From positions 28,786,527 to 28,850,526 of the forward strand of contig OX485808.1 of the NCBI GenBank assembly GCA_950295325.1: a stretch of DNA of 64,000 nucleotides, in the 5' to 3' direction. Source of the DNA: Polytrichum commune. Taxonomy: Eukaryota; Streptophyta; Polytrichopsida; Polytrichales; Polytrichaceae. Below the pieces are notes generated by a model. The model was not told where the DNA came from. It ran no database searches and saw only the letters and a list, made by a program, of their open reading frames with translations. A program made the position numbers and the translations under genes. This document shows, piece by piece, positions 1 to 12,210 of the stretch (positions are counted from its first letter, which is position 1; each line of letters starts with the position of its first letter).

Positions 1-655
1 ACTAATATTATTAAAATGAAACGGTTGATAGCAATTGAATAATGTTATGTACGCTTGTCGAAAAGTCCACAATTTACATCATGAATGCTCCCAATAAACG
101 GGGAATCCCATAATTAAAGGAGAATTATTCTTGCCCACTGCATGGTCCCACGAAATGCAACCAAGGAGTTGAGTAATGTTATGTATGTGGTTTTCGTGAC
201 AAATCCTAACATTCTTCAATCACCACTTGTGTGGTCCATTGACAAGTGCACATATTCTCGAATAAAGAGCAAAATGGACGCATAACTACAAGTTACCATA
301 ATGAATTTATCGGATTGCATGGCCAAATTGAACCAAGTGTCCAAGTGAGCGACCTTCTAGAAGTCAATTGATGACCATTTTACAGTCATTGTCATGGCAC
401 CTCGCACTACCGCCAACACTGACCGGAATGGCCCACTTCCCTTTTCTATGTGAACTATGTCACTGACACTCTAGCTATATATATATATATTAAGAAAGTG
501 AACACCTCTCACACTCTAAAGATTGTTACAGTCAAGCACATTCAAAACCAAAATAGTTGGAGTTCCCCACAAGCTTATGGAATGTCTGAAAGGGTCATTG
601 TTTGGCTTTTGTTGTAGGCAGCCGATATAGAGCTTCACATGTCGGAGGGTGGAGG
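1..655. other. Gene-free AT-rich DNA
   Basis: No gene or repeat boundary could be supported here. There is a short (TA)n run near 475-491. The stretch ends at the left terminus of an M1 MITE. Confidence 0.4.
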
Positions 656-658
656 TTA

Positions 659-1653
659 GGGCCACTTCACACACAAGACCGAGAGCCCGTGACCATTACA
701 CTTCAAGCACTCTCATTGGTGGAAAAGGTGGAGCCGGTCCAAGTTCGCTTCTTCACACTACGCTTGAGGGACCAACGGCGTATGTGAATGCAAGATGGAT
801 GTGAGGTCTACATGGATTCCTATATGGCATCGAATGGATCACGGTTCATGCTCACTTGGACTATTTTCAAAAACCACCTCTTGGAGGTAGTTTTAATACA
901 ACTCCGGGAGACCATGGCAATCCAAATGCTCATAACTTTTGATTTGTTCTATTTTATTATGTGTGAGGACCAACATGAATACATATTCATTGAAATAGCA
1001 TTTGGTTGAGGGCCCGGTCACATGTGATTTCACACTACACTTGAGGGTTTGTGACCACACTACAGTCCACCCTCAATAAATGTTACACTTATAAACGTTA
1101 ACTCACTATATTTGTTAACAAAATCGTACTCCCTTCATATTGCTAACTAGAATGTTAACTATGTTGAATGTTAACAATAATTTACTCCCCTCTTTGTTAA
1201 TTTGCCACTTATAAATGTTAACCTACGAAATACATCCAATACTGTGTGATGACATCCATTACATTGACTCACAACCTTTCAAAGTGGCAAAAGCCATCAA
1301 ATTTGACTTTTGTGATCAAATTATTCATCTGGACTATATTGATTCTTATTTTGTTTCATAAAAATAAAATATTGATTTGATACACATATTTTATATATGA
1401 TAATTTTGCAAAACTCTTCCTCCATAATTGTAATGAATTTATATTTGTTAAGCATTCAAAAAGCTCCCTTTATAATTGTTACAATGTGAACTCACTATAA
1501 ATGTTAGGAAAATTTTACTCCAGAGCCTAACATTTATAGAGGGTGGACTGTACATGATGATTTTGGAGGTGTGTTGGGGTGGCCTTTGGACACTTTCTTT
1601 TGGGCTCTCACATTTTTATGGTCATGGCTCTTGGCTCGTTTGTGAAGTGGCCC
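659..1653 (+). mobile_element. Tourist/PIF-Harbinger-like MITE M1, copy A, interrupted by a second MITE
   Basis: The element begins GGGCCACTTCACACAC and ends with the inverted form TGTGAAGTGGCCC, flanked by TTA on the left and TAA on the right. Without the insert at 1063-1550 it is about 505 bp, the size of the five other copies in this window (12477, 24611, 26352, 34511, 54371). The terminal inverted repeats extend imperfectly over about 40 bp (GAGAGCCCGTGACCATTA on the left). A 3 bp TWA target and GGGCC termini are typical of PIF/Harbinger-derived Tourist elements. No transposase is encoded; short open frames inside the copies are incidental. Confidence 0.85.
1063..1550. mobile_element. Emigrant-like (pogo/Tc1-mariner type) MITE nested in M1 copy A
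   Basis: Termini are CAGTCCACCCTCAATAAATG on the left and the inverted form of CAGTCCACCCTCTATAAATG on the right, flanked by a TA duplication at 1061-1062 and 1551-1552. Removing the element and one TA restores the CACACTACATGATTTT sequence seen in other M1 copies, which proves insertion. The CAGT...CCTCTATAAAT terminus closely resembles the Arabidopsis Emigrant family (CAGTAAAACCTCTATAAATT), which is mobilised by a pogo-like transposase. Subterminal ATAAATGTTA motifs recur inside. It is non-coding. Confidence 0.85.
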
Positions 1654-1656
1654 TAA

Positions 1657-2264
1657 GTTCCGAGCAATGTTGAGACCATATCTGGGTATCTTTATTGGGC
1701 TACACATGCTTTAAGGCCTAAATACCCTATATTAAAAAAACCCATATTGGTCTAGCAGGCCCAATAAGATTTTAGGTGCCCCCACCCCCTATAAACCATA
1801 AGTAAATACAATAAAACTTGTAGAATTTTGGAGGGTACCTTTCCTCATCATGTAGACACACATGGATAAAAGCATTTATCTAAAAACAAGAATGCATAGG
1901 GTTCATAGATGCACACCGTAAAACGAATCTCACAAGGGAAGCAAAACTTGAAGCTTGTGGAGGAAACCTTAACCTACGTAGCTTTAGAAGCGGTGTGGCT
2001 GAGATACTACTCTAGAAGTGTGTTTCCACAAATGGTGTCATGTAAATGCAACAAAGATGTGTATACAACAACAATACGTAGTCTTGGTCTGAACATATTT
2101 TTATGTCCATGGGGTGGACTCTTCATTGCACATTTTTATGATGTGTGTGGGTCACTATAAAATAACACCCCACATATATGAGAAATCTGTAGAGAGAAAA
2201 AAATTGTATACATAGAGTGTAGTTTCTGAAAGGAACCCATTTAGACATTCATAAGGTAAGTGGC
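1657..2264. other. Gene-free DNA between repeats
   Basis: AT-rich sequence with small spurious open frames. No recognisable element or exon was found. Confidence 0.35.
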
Positions 2265-2590
2265 TCATAAGTGGCTCATTTTTTTAATCGGACCCCTAGA
2301 TTTGATTGGTATGTGGTTCAATGTGGATCAACGAGCAAGCATCATAAAAACACATGTTTGAAAGAGATTGGACTACGTCTTCAGCTATTAATAACTACTC
2401 TACACCCAATATTGAACTCAATTGGGAGGACCTATATATACAATCATGAAACCAACAAACAACCATAAGTAAATCAAGAAAGGTCCAATTTTCAATCTGA
2501 TTTTTGCGAATGTTTCATCGTAGAATTGCTAATGTATTTCTTTTAAAGAAAAACCGGACCACGGTAGGGTTGCCATGAAGTGTGACCATG
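2265..2590 (+). repeat. Dispersed repeat R1, plus-strand copy
   Basis: This copy shares ordered blocks with 35510-35880 (plus) and 22600-22960, 29440-29790 and 32680-32985 (minus). The blocks are a GATTGGTATGTGGTT start, an AAAGAGATTGGACTACGTCTTCA segment, TTGGGAGGACCTAT, and AACCATAAGTAAATCAAGA. No coding capacity, terminal inverted repeats or target duplication were identified, so the class is unknown. Confidence 0.55.
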
Positions 2591-2933
2591 GAAAAATGCC
2601 CTCTAACAATGGGACAACTTCATGGTCCATGATGTAAGCATCTCCTTAGTAATATGAGGGGATTGAGGATTTTTATTTTTTATTTTTATTTTTATTTTTT
2701 TCGGTTCACTTTCCTACCCCTGCCCGAATAACTTACTGCTGACTCATCGCATAGGTGTCAGCCTCGGAGGGAGTGTTCAAACCGATTGAGCAGGCTTTGC
2801 GTCCTCCTTGGGAGTGGTGATGAACTTGCTTGGGCATCTTGGTGTCGTTTAGGATAACCTCATCCATTCATGGATGAAGGGACTTGGGTGAAAACGAAAC
2901 CGGATTTCGCATGTTGAGGTTCTATTCACATTA

Positions 2934-3355
2934 GAGTTATCCATAGAGTAAAGTAGATGAAACCATGGGATTCGTCCCAAAACTTGAGGTGATGAGAATT
3001 AAAATGAAGTCACTCAAGTTTTCTCGAGGCTTAAAATTATCATATACAAAGCGTGGTATTGGGTTATTAAACGCCGATTTTCTAGCTTATTCTACTAGGA
3101 TGGGTAGGCGAAGCTAGCTTTGAATAGGTTGATCCAGGATTCAGGATAGTAGGTCCGATGCATGGACTTTGTTTATTAGATCTGAAAATTCTCTCAAAGT
3201 TTTTGAGGTGGAAAGAGTAGGTCCCAAAAGTTTCACCCAACCTCTTAAAATTGGTTCTAGTATACGACGAGCTAATGAACTCGATATAAAGTTTTTTCAA
3301 AGAAAGATGAAACTTACGGCTTCATTCCTCCTTTCAGGGAGTTTATTGTTAACTC
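2934..3355. mobile_element. MITE family M3, diverged copy
   Basis: It starts TA-GAGTTATCCATAGAGTAAAG and ends near TTTATTGTTAACTC. The interior (a CAAGTTTTCTCGA segment, GCTAGCTTTGAATAGGTTGA, GTCCCAAAAGTTTCACCCA) matches the elements at 18176-18539 and 23075-23446. The terminal sequence matches the better preserved element at 5028-5510. The right TA is mutated to CA. Confidence 0.6.
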
Positions 3356-4339
3356 ACACTCAACAAAACCTCCTCGCCAATAATAACCATTTCAAGCGGT
3401 CATTGTGTGGAAGTCCAACTGCTTCAACAAAGAGGCAAGTTTCATATGGTCCATTGGGCACAAGGTGGTGGATGTGAACAACTTGCATGTGAATATCACT
3501 CCTACCACCGTCTCAACTTGATGCCCCTCTCGCCTCCCCCAACACGTCGAAATCAATGAAGCAAATTTTGGGACAACATCGGAGCGAGAAGAGCTCGGCA
3601 ATGAGCCACTCATATTGTGTTCGAGCTCAATGGCATTGGCTTTGTCGTGGAAGGCATTTGCGTTGAAAGCATGCCCTCCTCAAGGGAAACACATCATGAA
3701 GAAATTTTGCACTTGAATACCTATTCGACATCTCTTGCAAGGCATCATGACATGGTCCATGAATTTCATAGAAATCACGTGGTTCGTCAACAATGAATAA
3801 TGGCACACCACGAAAGACAAACACCTCAAATGGGATAAATGCATCATGTGTTGTAAATCATATATGGGATAAGACGTTGAATCTCATAACGGAGTAAAAA
3901 TAGGTGTGGTAATAATAATGGTCACGAGGTTGTCCTTGGGACTAGTGGATTGGTATTGTGGTTTTTTTTTCCGCTCTTCTCATTTGGTTGTAACGTGCTT
4001 GAGGGGCTCTACCCCCCCCCCCCTCCCCCCTCCAAGTGGATGTGTCTCCATTGGACCTCATAAATTAATGACATTTTTCATCTGTCTCAATAGCATTATT
4101 GACAACAATAGCAAATGTTATATTGCATGTGTCATAGTTGTATTATCAAGGTAAAATTAAACTAAATGTTTTGGATGATGAAAGTTATGTCATGACATTA
4201 AAGTTTTTATATCATCAAGGTAGGGTTGAACATCGTTTGATGTGATGTGTCTTCCTAATTTTTGATATTCTACAAGATTTAAAAGATCTTCTCATGTATT
4301 GTTTCAATATTTTGACTTATAGGGCGAGTGAGTCTAATT
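3356..4339. other. Gene-free DNA with a C-run
   Basis: No gene recognised. Open frames of 65-82 codons on both strands resemble no family. A poly-C tract lies near 4012-4028. Confidence 0.35.
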
Positions 4340-4530
4340 ATGTTTACTTATTTTAAATGGACACTTATATTTGAGAGGTGCGAGGTTAGGTGTGTTTCAA
4401 GAACGTGCACCATACATACATGTGTTTAAAAGAGATTGAACTATGTGTTAAAAATTTGTTAACCATATTATGTTCAATAGTCAACATAAGTGAAAGTGGG
4501 GGTGAGGGGGGGGGGGACCTATATGATTAG
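4340..4530 (+). repeat. Dispersed repeat R2, partial copy
   Basis: It shares the blocks TAAAAGAGATTGAACTATGTG, TTGTTAACCATATTATG and TCAATAGTCAACAT with 33860-34290 and 39090-39600. The right part is broken by a poly-G tract at about 4506-4517. Confidence 0.45.
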
Positions 4531-5027
4531 AATTTGGATCCATGGCCATCAACTCTCTAAATTCATAACAATGTAGGTGGGGTTCTAAATTTCTTTGTGA
4601 TTGAACTTGCTTTCCCCCTACATATTTGCATATTAAAATTGTATATTATAGCAAGTACACGCAAACATGGACTAGAGGCGGTGAATGAACATTGTATGTG
4701 AGTATAAAACAAAAACATATGTCCCATTTTATTTATTTTCTTCATAGAAAGTTAAAATAACTTGATTTATTTATCTTTTAAACCACCACCTACCTTATAA
4801 TACATTTAGACATATTTTCCTAGAGCAAGTGCATGGAAAGGTGTGTTGTTTAAAGGATTTTTGCAGCTCGTGTATATACGAGCATGTTTGTCCTTGAGCT
4901 CCTTGGAGAGCTCCAAGAACCAATTAACGTGAGCGGCCCTAGAGACACTTTTAGTCATGTGCCCATTATATATAGGATATGAGACAGACAACCAATGCAA
5001 GATGATTGCAAATACATATTGAGATTA
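4531..5027. other. Gene-free AT-rich DNA
   Basis: No element boundary or exon-like segment was seen. Confidence 0.3.
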
Positions 5028-5510
5028 GAGTTATCCGTAAAGTGAGCTGGTGTTTTGACAGATTTTGAGTGCACTATTCACACAATCCCATGGAAACGCA
5101 AAGTAAGGCTCTTGAATTCCGGGGCATAATACACAAGGCCAGGGTTTAGGGTCAGAGTTGGTCTGCTTGTTTTTGGATGAGAGAATCCGCCTATTCGTGG
5201 TTGAGGCCGTCATGCGTGCTTGCTGATTTTGGGCGTGCTTCACTACTTACTTAGTCTTGTTTGCACCCCTAACAGAATTAGTGAAACAGGGCGACAAAAT
5301 TAGCACCCTCTGACAAAGCGACGCTAAATTCCCGGGGCGCGCTCGCAACACAGGAGCAAATTTTTTTTTTCACCATTTCCGGTCACTCAAAAGATTTGTG
5401 CCTGTGTTTTTTTATAGCTACAGACACCTGCTCCACTTTTAGGGCCTGTCACACAATTTTCTCAAATCCAGGCCCAAAACCCTCTCTTCAGCTCACTTTA
5501 CGGATAACTC
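5028..5510. mobile_element. MITE with perfect 22 bp inverted termini (M3 ends)
   Basis: Left terminus GAGTTATCCGTAAAGTGAGC and its exact inverse at the right end form a 22 bp perfect inverted repeat, flanked by TA on both sides (5026-5027 and 5511-5512). The ends match M3, but the roughly 440 bp interior does not resemble the other M3 copies. It includes a telomere-like GGGTTTAGGG near 5145. This is a TA-target, non-autonomous DNA transposon, and the best preserved member by its termini. Confidence 0.8.
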
Positions 5511-5929
5511 TATTGTAGCCAATTTTCCTTCTAATCTTTGGAGCTCACATGAAAAATTGCATTCATTTTATATTTCATTTTTTCCGAGAGAATAGAGAAG
5601 CTTTTTCAATGCCAAAAAACATAGTACAATTGTTGGAGCCTCATGAGTGAGAGCTTGGTAAAGCTCTCTTGAGTGCTTCCAATGAAACCACAATACACCT
5701 CTAGTCGTATACAACCTAAGCATGGTTGACTAATCCAACAATAGGCGCTTTGACATTTCAATGCATAGTTCTAGTGTTGTCTCAGTGGTAGAGAAGCTCG
5801 TTCCCAACCCAATTTGATTATAGTTCTCAAGTGTGAGTTCTTGTAAGTAAAGTCTTTATCCGCTTCTTTATGAGTTGTATCCCATACATATATAGCATAC
5901 TCAAGGAGACCTTGTTATATCTTCCTCGA

Positions 5930-6452
5930 ATCTTGTTGAATTTGCTTGGTGTCCTATTTGTTGTTGTTAAAGGTGAGATCATTCCTTTCTACACAAATTG
6001 ACCAAAGCGGATCCCCCTTAACAATAGCCAAATTTTGGAGAGCTTGCTAAGGGAGAGCGGAATTTCTTTACGAAAATTTTGTGTTGCCAATCTAGCAGTT
6101 TCCACGGGCCTTTGTGTCCAGGTTTTGCTTTCACGGTGTTGATAATACCAATGGCAAAATCCCATGATCTACGGGCCACCCTACAGTCCCATAACTTGTG
6201 AACAATGGTCTCCAGGATGTCATTCATGCACATGTGGCATTTGTCATCAATGTTCACAATAAACCTAGCTCTCCACGAATTAACGGCAACTGCTCTATGC
6301 CGAATCGACCAAATGAATGCTCTTCCTTTCTTGCTTCTAGTTTTGTACCAAACATTCCCCATTTCATCTTGAGCCGGGGGTGAGAATGTCATGCTCGTTA
6401 GTGATAAGTGACCTAGGTGGTGGATGTGTTGACTGGAGAAGATTTCTCCCAA
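5930..6452 (-). pseudogene. Decayed LINE fragment: reverse-transcriptase zinc-binding domain
   Basis: The minus strand has a 144-codon open segment (6452 to 6018) resembling the zinc-binding region at the C-terminus of plant LINE-1 type reverse transcriptases (zf-RVT). Visible hallmarks are VWYKTRSKKGRAFIWSI, the C-H-M-C pair, ETIVHKLWDC with the H/C ligands, and R-R-S-W. After a stop and a frameshift the tail continues as LWSICVERNDLTFNN, matching the family's W-x-I-W-x-x-R-N-D-x-x-F signature. No reverse transcriptase or endonuclease domain remains upstream. It is non-functional. A homologous tail lies at 60720-60970. Confidence 0.75.
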
Positions 6453-6843
6453 TTGTAGAGGTGTAGCTCAAAAATTCCTATTTTAATTTCCATTGTAATT
6501 GAGAGAGGTCCATTCCCAAAGAATCGCATCTCCCAATGTAGACATCCATGCTAGATTTCCTCTCTCCCTTGCTAGTGGCGCAAGACAAAACCACATAACT
6601 TAGTGGTAACTTCAAGTTCCTTAGGTGAGTATGTATTCACGATACGAGTGTTAATTGGAAATGTGAAAACATTTGATGGTGGGGGTGGGAAAGGGGCCTA
6701 AGAACACTAATAAAAAATTGGTCTATAAAATCTACTACTATGGAAGATCATGATCAGATGGGCATCTAGCATATTGGTTTCAAAAGCACCCACCCAACTT
6801 CCAACAAGTGCATTAAGGTTGCTTTGGTGTACCACATTTGTCC

Positions 6844-7080
6844 ATTGATTGGGAACAAAATTAGTAGTGGCTTCAATTGTCAAAAGTTCTCTCTTATCAA
6901 GTTCAAATTTCTAGGTAATTTCTCTAGCCTCGAAGGTTTTATTTTTCTCATAATTCCATATGTTGTTTGGATATTAAAGATCATAAATGACATTGCTTGG
7001 TAGGATATTATATTCTTATTAAAATTATATAGTGTTGTATAACTCCGAACAATAACACGCACTAATTGGGATAATCATTG
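6844..7080. mobile_element. Probable decayed T-family MITE
   Basis: The right end (AACTCCGAACAATAACACGC then ACTAATTGGG...CATTG, followed by TA at 7081-7082) matches the T-family inverted terminus. The left end is recognisable only as AAAATTAGTAGTGGCTTCAA. The left boundary is uncertain. Confidence 0.4.
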
Positions 7081-7082
7081 TA

Positions 7083-7899
7083 GTAAACTTTCATCACTTG
7101 TTACACGACTAACTATCATTATAAAATGATTATTTAAAATTGAGATCCGGTGAAAAACTCAACTTTTGAGAGGCAAAACATGCAAAAGTCTGAAAGATAT
7201 CAAATGTGTATGTAAACTTGCAATCTTTCCTCATGTATAAAATAGATTGTTAGGTCTAGAATACTGTACAATTTGTATGTTTTAGGCTGTGGATATTAGC
7301 AATGGAATTAATGCCACTTCAAATAAACTTAAAGACAAATTCACTTATACAAACATGGTTGCATGCTTCTAGACATATCTCCTATCCATGGGAACATTGA
7401 TGCACATAACATGTCAAGAAATTTGCCATGGATGATTTATGGGACGAGTTTTGGACTCCGAATAACTTATTTTCTACTTGAGGTTTTTATTTAGTTAGTG
7501 GGTTACAAAAAAATTCATGCCATGCACTATTCCACCCATAAAGTTCATACACATCATAAACCACTCAAGACAAAATTTATATCATTTAGTTGATCGTACG
7601 ATCCTACTATGGCCATACCTCTTGATATGTCAAAATGGGTTTGACCCCACTTAACTAATGTAGCATGTTCTTTGTTCAAACCCCCACGCTGACTCCAAGC
7701 ATGCATCACAAAGTTATCAAATATGGAAGGATTTGTATGCAAAACAACCAACTCCTTACCAAGATTTTGGTTGAATTAAAAGATAACTATAGATCTAAAA
7801 TATGTGTGGATGTTGATCCCTACTTTGAGGGAGAGGGGCAAGTATCACATATGAATGTACTCCTCATTCAATCAAGATAAAAGTCTTGAAACAGTATGG
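7083..7899. other. Gene-free DNA
   Basis: No domain-bearing open frame or clear element was found. Two overlapping 65-71 codon open frames on opposite strands near 7554-7880 match nothing I recognise. Confidence 0.3.
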
Positions 7900-8060
7900 A
7901 ACCTAGAAGTTACTTTTTAAAATTGATTTAACACCGTAATTACTTTTAAAGACCCTGCATTAGTGCATTCAAGGTCATGTGAGATGAATCAACAACAAAT
8001 CTATAGGGAGTCAAGTTTTTATGTTGGATGGATGAGAGATACACTCATATACAATAATTC
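7900..8060 (+). repeat. Dispersed repeat R4 (GTTGGATGGATGAGAG block)
   Basis: It shares 'AAGGTCATGTGAGATGAATC ... ATGTTGGATGGATGAGAG' with 12080-12210, 38310-38450, 51965-52065 and, more weakly, 35440-35510. In several places it is directly followed by an R1-R3 block, so R4 may be the left part of a longer element. Confidence 0.5.
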
Positions 8061-8329
8061 CTCCATCTCTCTCTCCTACTTCGACCCGGTTTGGGAGCAC
8101 CATTGGAATTTGTTTTGATAGATTTTCTTGGTGACATCGAACACCGTGGTGGGGTATTGTTGAATTTGTATGTGTGTTCTATTCTTGCATAGTGTAGATG
8201 TAAATTTGGCTCGCCAAAAAGTGGATTGACCTCGTCCATAAAGCAATGGAACATCATGGATATGCGGCAACATCATCTTTAGTACTTGAACTCATATTTT
8301 TGTCGGGGAAAGGTGTCCGCCTTGCCTCC

Positions 8330-8710
8330 ATTCTTCCAACATCTAGTTCACATCCACCTATACAACATTAAGATGCATGGGTCTTAAATGGTTACTTTTT
8401 TCCAACTAGCCCACTTCTCCAAGGATATGAAAGACGCATTAGAGTACGAGATGGTTAGCAAATCCAAATCATGGTCATAGTCATTTTTCCTTATTAGTTA
8501 TGGAGCTCATACGTACATGTGATTCATTATATTTGTGAAGATTCTCATGTTCATTGAATGGTCATTAAGGTCACCCCAATTATGTTGACCATTAAGTCTA
8601 GAATGGTTATATAGTCCTAAGCGCATGTGTTTTTGGTATTTGTTATTGAAGCCACATTCAAGCACACATAACTTAAATGTAGGTGTCCGATTAAAACCAA
8701 AAACTGAAAT
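8330..8710 (-). repeat. Dispersed repeat R2, minus-strand copy
   Basis: It shares GTACGAGATGGTTAGCAAATC, GGAGATTCTTGTGCTC-like and TAGGTGTCCGATTAA-like blocks with 27640-28090. In the opposite orientation it matches 33860-34290. Confidence 0.5.
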
Positions 8711-8750
8711 CATGCATGTATACCTTAGTTTTCAATACCACCAAACACAT

Positions 8751-8909
8751 AACATTATTCATATCCATAACAATATTATATGGAATTGACAATACTCCAT
8801 GGAATATTCCCTAATACTCCCACATTCGGAATGAATGTGGGAATATCGAAGAATATTCCATGGAATATTTTCCATCCCACATAATATTATTATGGATCTT
8901 AATAATGTT
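8751..8909. mobile_element. Near-full-length foldback hairpin (snapback MITE)
   Basis: The left arm (AACATTATTCATATCCATAA ... CTCCATGGAATATTCC ... CCCACATTC) is repeated as its inverse on the right arm (GAATGTGGGAATAT ... AATAATGTT), with a 5-base loop GGAAT at about 8828-8832. Each arm is about 77 bp with scattered mismatches. No target duplication was identified. A transcript would form one long hairpin of the kind that can feed siRNA or young miRNA production. Confidence 0.75.
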
Positions 8910-11900
8910 CTACAAGGATATTTTATAACAACGGTATATTAAATCCTTGATCACTAAGCTTGCCATAGAATCAAACAAGGGAGCAACTGCCAAAAAGAGT
9001 TTGAAGCACTTACTTGAATGGGACCATGCTTGCATTGCCTTGCTTGATGCCTATATTATTTGCGGTCGACAACTTGATTGAGTTTGCACAAAGTCCGTGT
9101 TGCTATGTGGTGGATTTCATCAATGTTTGTGAAGATTTGTAAGGCTAATTTATACCACTTGTGTGTGGATCTAGTTTATTCCTCCAAAAGGTGAGAAATT
9201 ATAGCAATTTGTGTCTTTGCCCGAAGACACATCAACATTCAACGATGAGGATTGGGCGTTTTGCTCCAACACCAAGGTGGATCATGTTCTCTCTAAGGTT
9301 GCAAATGTGTCATACATGCAAGCATGCATTTCATCGCTTTCCTCAGCACTTGGGAAGAAGTTAACATGATCGACCGCGAGGTGATCATTGGGGATGTCAA
9401 GGGATAATGAGGTGGCCCGTCATATATTTGGTGAGCTTGAATGCAACTTTCCATGTCAAGAGGTGATGTGCACATCTATCCTCAACACTAGTTGAACAAG
9501 TCATCTAAAGCAACTTTTCAAGGCTTGATGGATATCTTGACGTGACAATATCGACTTTCTAAAAGATGGACTTGTATCTTGATCCTAAACCTTGAATAGA
9601 GGTCATTGAGCACACTGATGTTGAGGAATGGCTCCTTCCACTCCTTCGTAACTGGACCTTGAAACTTCAAGCATGTTACTTCAAGAGCATCATGCTAGCC
9701 AATGGGTGCACCACTATATCCTTGCCCATGATTGAGAAGCCAATGTCGTTGCTATGTAGTAAATTGTCACAAAATGCAATGATTTCCTCTAAGCTCTTGG
9801 AATGCTTCAAGCTTGTTAAAATTGACCATGTGTTAGTACTTTGAAGCATAGAGGATGAGCAAACATTCTCCCTTGTTGTCCTTTCTCAAGAACAAACTCA
9901 TAAATAGTTTTATAGCGCACCTAGCCCTAGTGGTGCGGATTTGTGCACAAGATTTCTTCACGGGACACACCTTCCCTTACCAATCCGAATTAATATATTG
10001 GAAGTCTCGACACGTATAGTACGGTGGTGAAGTTTGAGGCGACAACTCCTCACACGTCCAAGTTCTTGGACCTCCGTTTTGATGTTTTGTGTCCTTGTAG
10101 TCATTTTGGTGGCTCCCCCACATTGCAATCATGCCCCAACTGCTACACGTAGAGGAGTAGAGCTTGAACCCAACTTGTAATAAACTCTAATGAAAAAAAT
10201 AGGTTGTCATTGTCTAGGAGTAGAGCAAAAATGTGGATGTATTTGCTTGCACATTGTGCAACAAACCCCTTGAACGTGAAACTACCAAGGACATTGCGGC
10301 CTCCCCAATTTTCAAATTTTGCTCTCTATGTTGGGCTTGATTTGCCCCCCTTTCAACTTAAAGAGTAGATGATTGTTGGCACATGTGTGAGGTCTTACTA
10401 GCCCTATGTCAAGGAGCGTGTGGAAGTGTCAGTAGCCTTGACAAGAGCATGCGGATGTGGATTCAAGTTGGCTCTAACTTTCTTTACTTGTTTTTGTTGT
10501 CTTATCATGGTTGTTAGAAGTCCATGCTTGTTTTTAATCTCCAACCTCTAACCTAATGGGTACTATGTGCATGTGTGTGGCTAAAGGGTTGATTGTGGGT
10601 GGCTATATTGATTTGGGCTTGACTCGTGAAGGTCAGCCATGTCCACCAAGCATACCACAATAGTCCACCAATATAAAAATCGTTCTCTTTGGTTGCTTAT
10701 GGATTTTTTGGCCTTTCATTTATTGACTATATTTGGCATCAAAGGGATACGTTTGTGTTTGTTTTGCAAGTAAGGAAGGAAGGTAGTTTAATTTGTTGGA
10801 TATTCAAATAGGCATGTGGGAAAACACTTAAGGTAGTTCATAATTACATTTGACATGCTTAAATCATTCCAAACTATCTTTTTTTTTGTATACTACATTT
10901 TTGTAGCCAAATAAAACCTTCAGTAGAATGGCGTGGCTTGATCTTTGCATTCCACAAATTAGATGTTGCTATTTTGTTTTATTTTTGTTTGGTTTATCAC
11001 TACACTTGGTTTTTATGATCTACATATTGAGCACACGTGTTGTCCTTCGAGAATTCAAGTAGCCTCGTGCCTTGCCATTTGTTTGCATTCTTGTTTGTTC
11101 CTAATACGGACCTCAGTCGTATAGCGAATTCTGCCACTCCCAATGATATAAGGGTGGACACTAAGTTACGACTTCATCCTTCCACGTGACTCATCCACAA
11201 ACTCAATAACTATGGTAGAAAAAACCTTGTCAACGACTACATTGTCAAATGAAGGTAAATTATGTTGAGAAAGGAAGGCCATTCATCACAAGACTTAGGC
11301 ACATGACAAAAATAAACTATAAACATGTGCTTGCAAGGGAAATGGAACGTGTATTAAATTATTTTGGAGCACATACAAAAGCAATTTGTACCAATGTTGG
11401 GAATAAAATTGTCAACATTGCTCATCCAAAACACATGATTTGGATCTTGTTTCTCTTTACTTTGCGGATCACTTCAATGATTCCATATCTAATAAAGTGA
11501 GTGCATGCGTCATGCACCATAATTTGTAATGGAATCTAACATATAGGCACATATTCAAGCATAAAATGTCTACACTATAAAAGAACTATGTGATGTCATC
11601 TATAATTGTCACTTGAAGAACTTAAAGGATTTTCACCTTGACTCCTTAGCAAGCTCAATTCTCACAGTCCTCGATTTTTTTTTTTTTCAAATAACAAAAG
11701 CCAAAGGCCTCATGTTGCTTCATGGTGCTTTGTAAGGGTAACTTCTCTTACCTCCAATGGAAGTAAAACCCACCTCTTGCCCACAACCACGGAAGTCATC
11801 CACAAGACCTCGGTTGACTGTGCACTCCCTCCTTTTGATTACATTCATTTTTATTTTATTTTTGAACCAAAATTCCAAACATGCAATACTAGTAAATTAG

Positions 11901-12079
11901 AAGAAGAAGAAGAAGAAGAAGATCTCTACATACGGATGGCCTTCACAAAGTGTCCATAATAGGTTTGAAACTTATGAACTCCAAGACGGAGAAACACCAA
12001 CTAATAACCGAGAGAGAGAGTCTCATTCACCAACATAAAAACCTTGAAAACAATATGCAATTCAAAGTTTAATTATTTT
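8910..12079. other. Gene-free 3 kb, possibly with decayed coding remnants
   Basis: No gene could be built. A frame around 9215-9366 reads as plausible protein (FNDEDWAFCSNTKVDH ...) but is bounded by stops and matches no family I recognise. The 9-10.5 kb region could be a heavily decayed element. A 15-base GAA tract lies near 11900-11925 and a T-run near 11677-11690. Confidence 0.3.
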
Positions 12080-12210
12080 AGATGATTGACACCGAACTTA
12101 ACTTTATAAGACCCCAAATTAATGTACTCAAGGTCTTTTGATATGAATCGGTAACAAAGCTTTTAAATTGGATGGATGAGAGGTTCGCTCGGACATATAC
12201 GATAATATTC
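12080..12210 (+). repeat. Dispersed repeat R4
   Basis: It shares the block TCAAGGTCTTTTGATATGAATC followed by TTGGATGGATGAGAGGTTCG with the copies at 7900 and 38310. A short CT-rich microsatellite follows (about 12211-12234). Confidence 0.45.

Noticed and set aside
9161-9364. Plausible protein frame near 9.2 kb
   Set aside because: About 50 codons between stops and no family recognised. Kept only as a possible decayed remnant.
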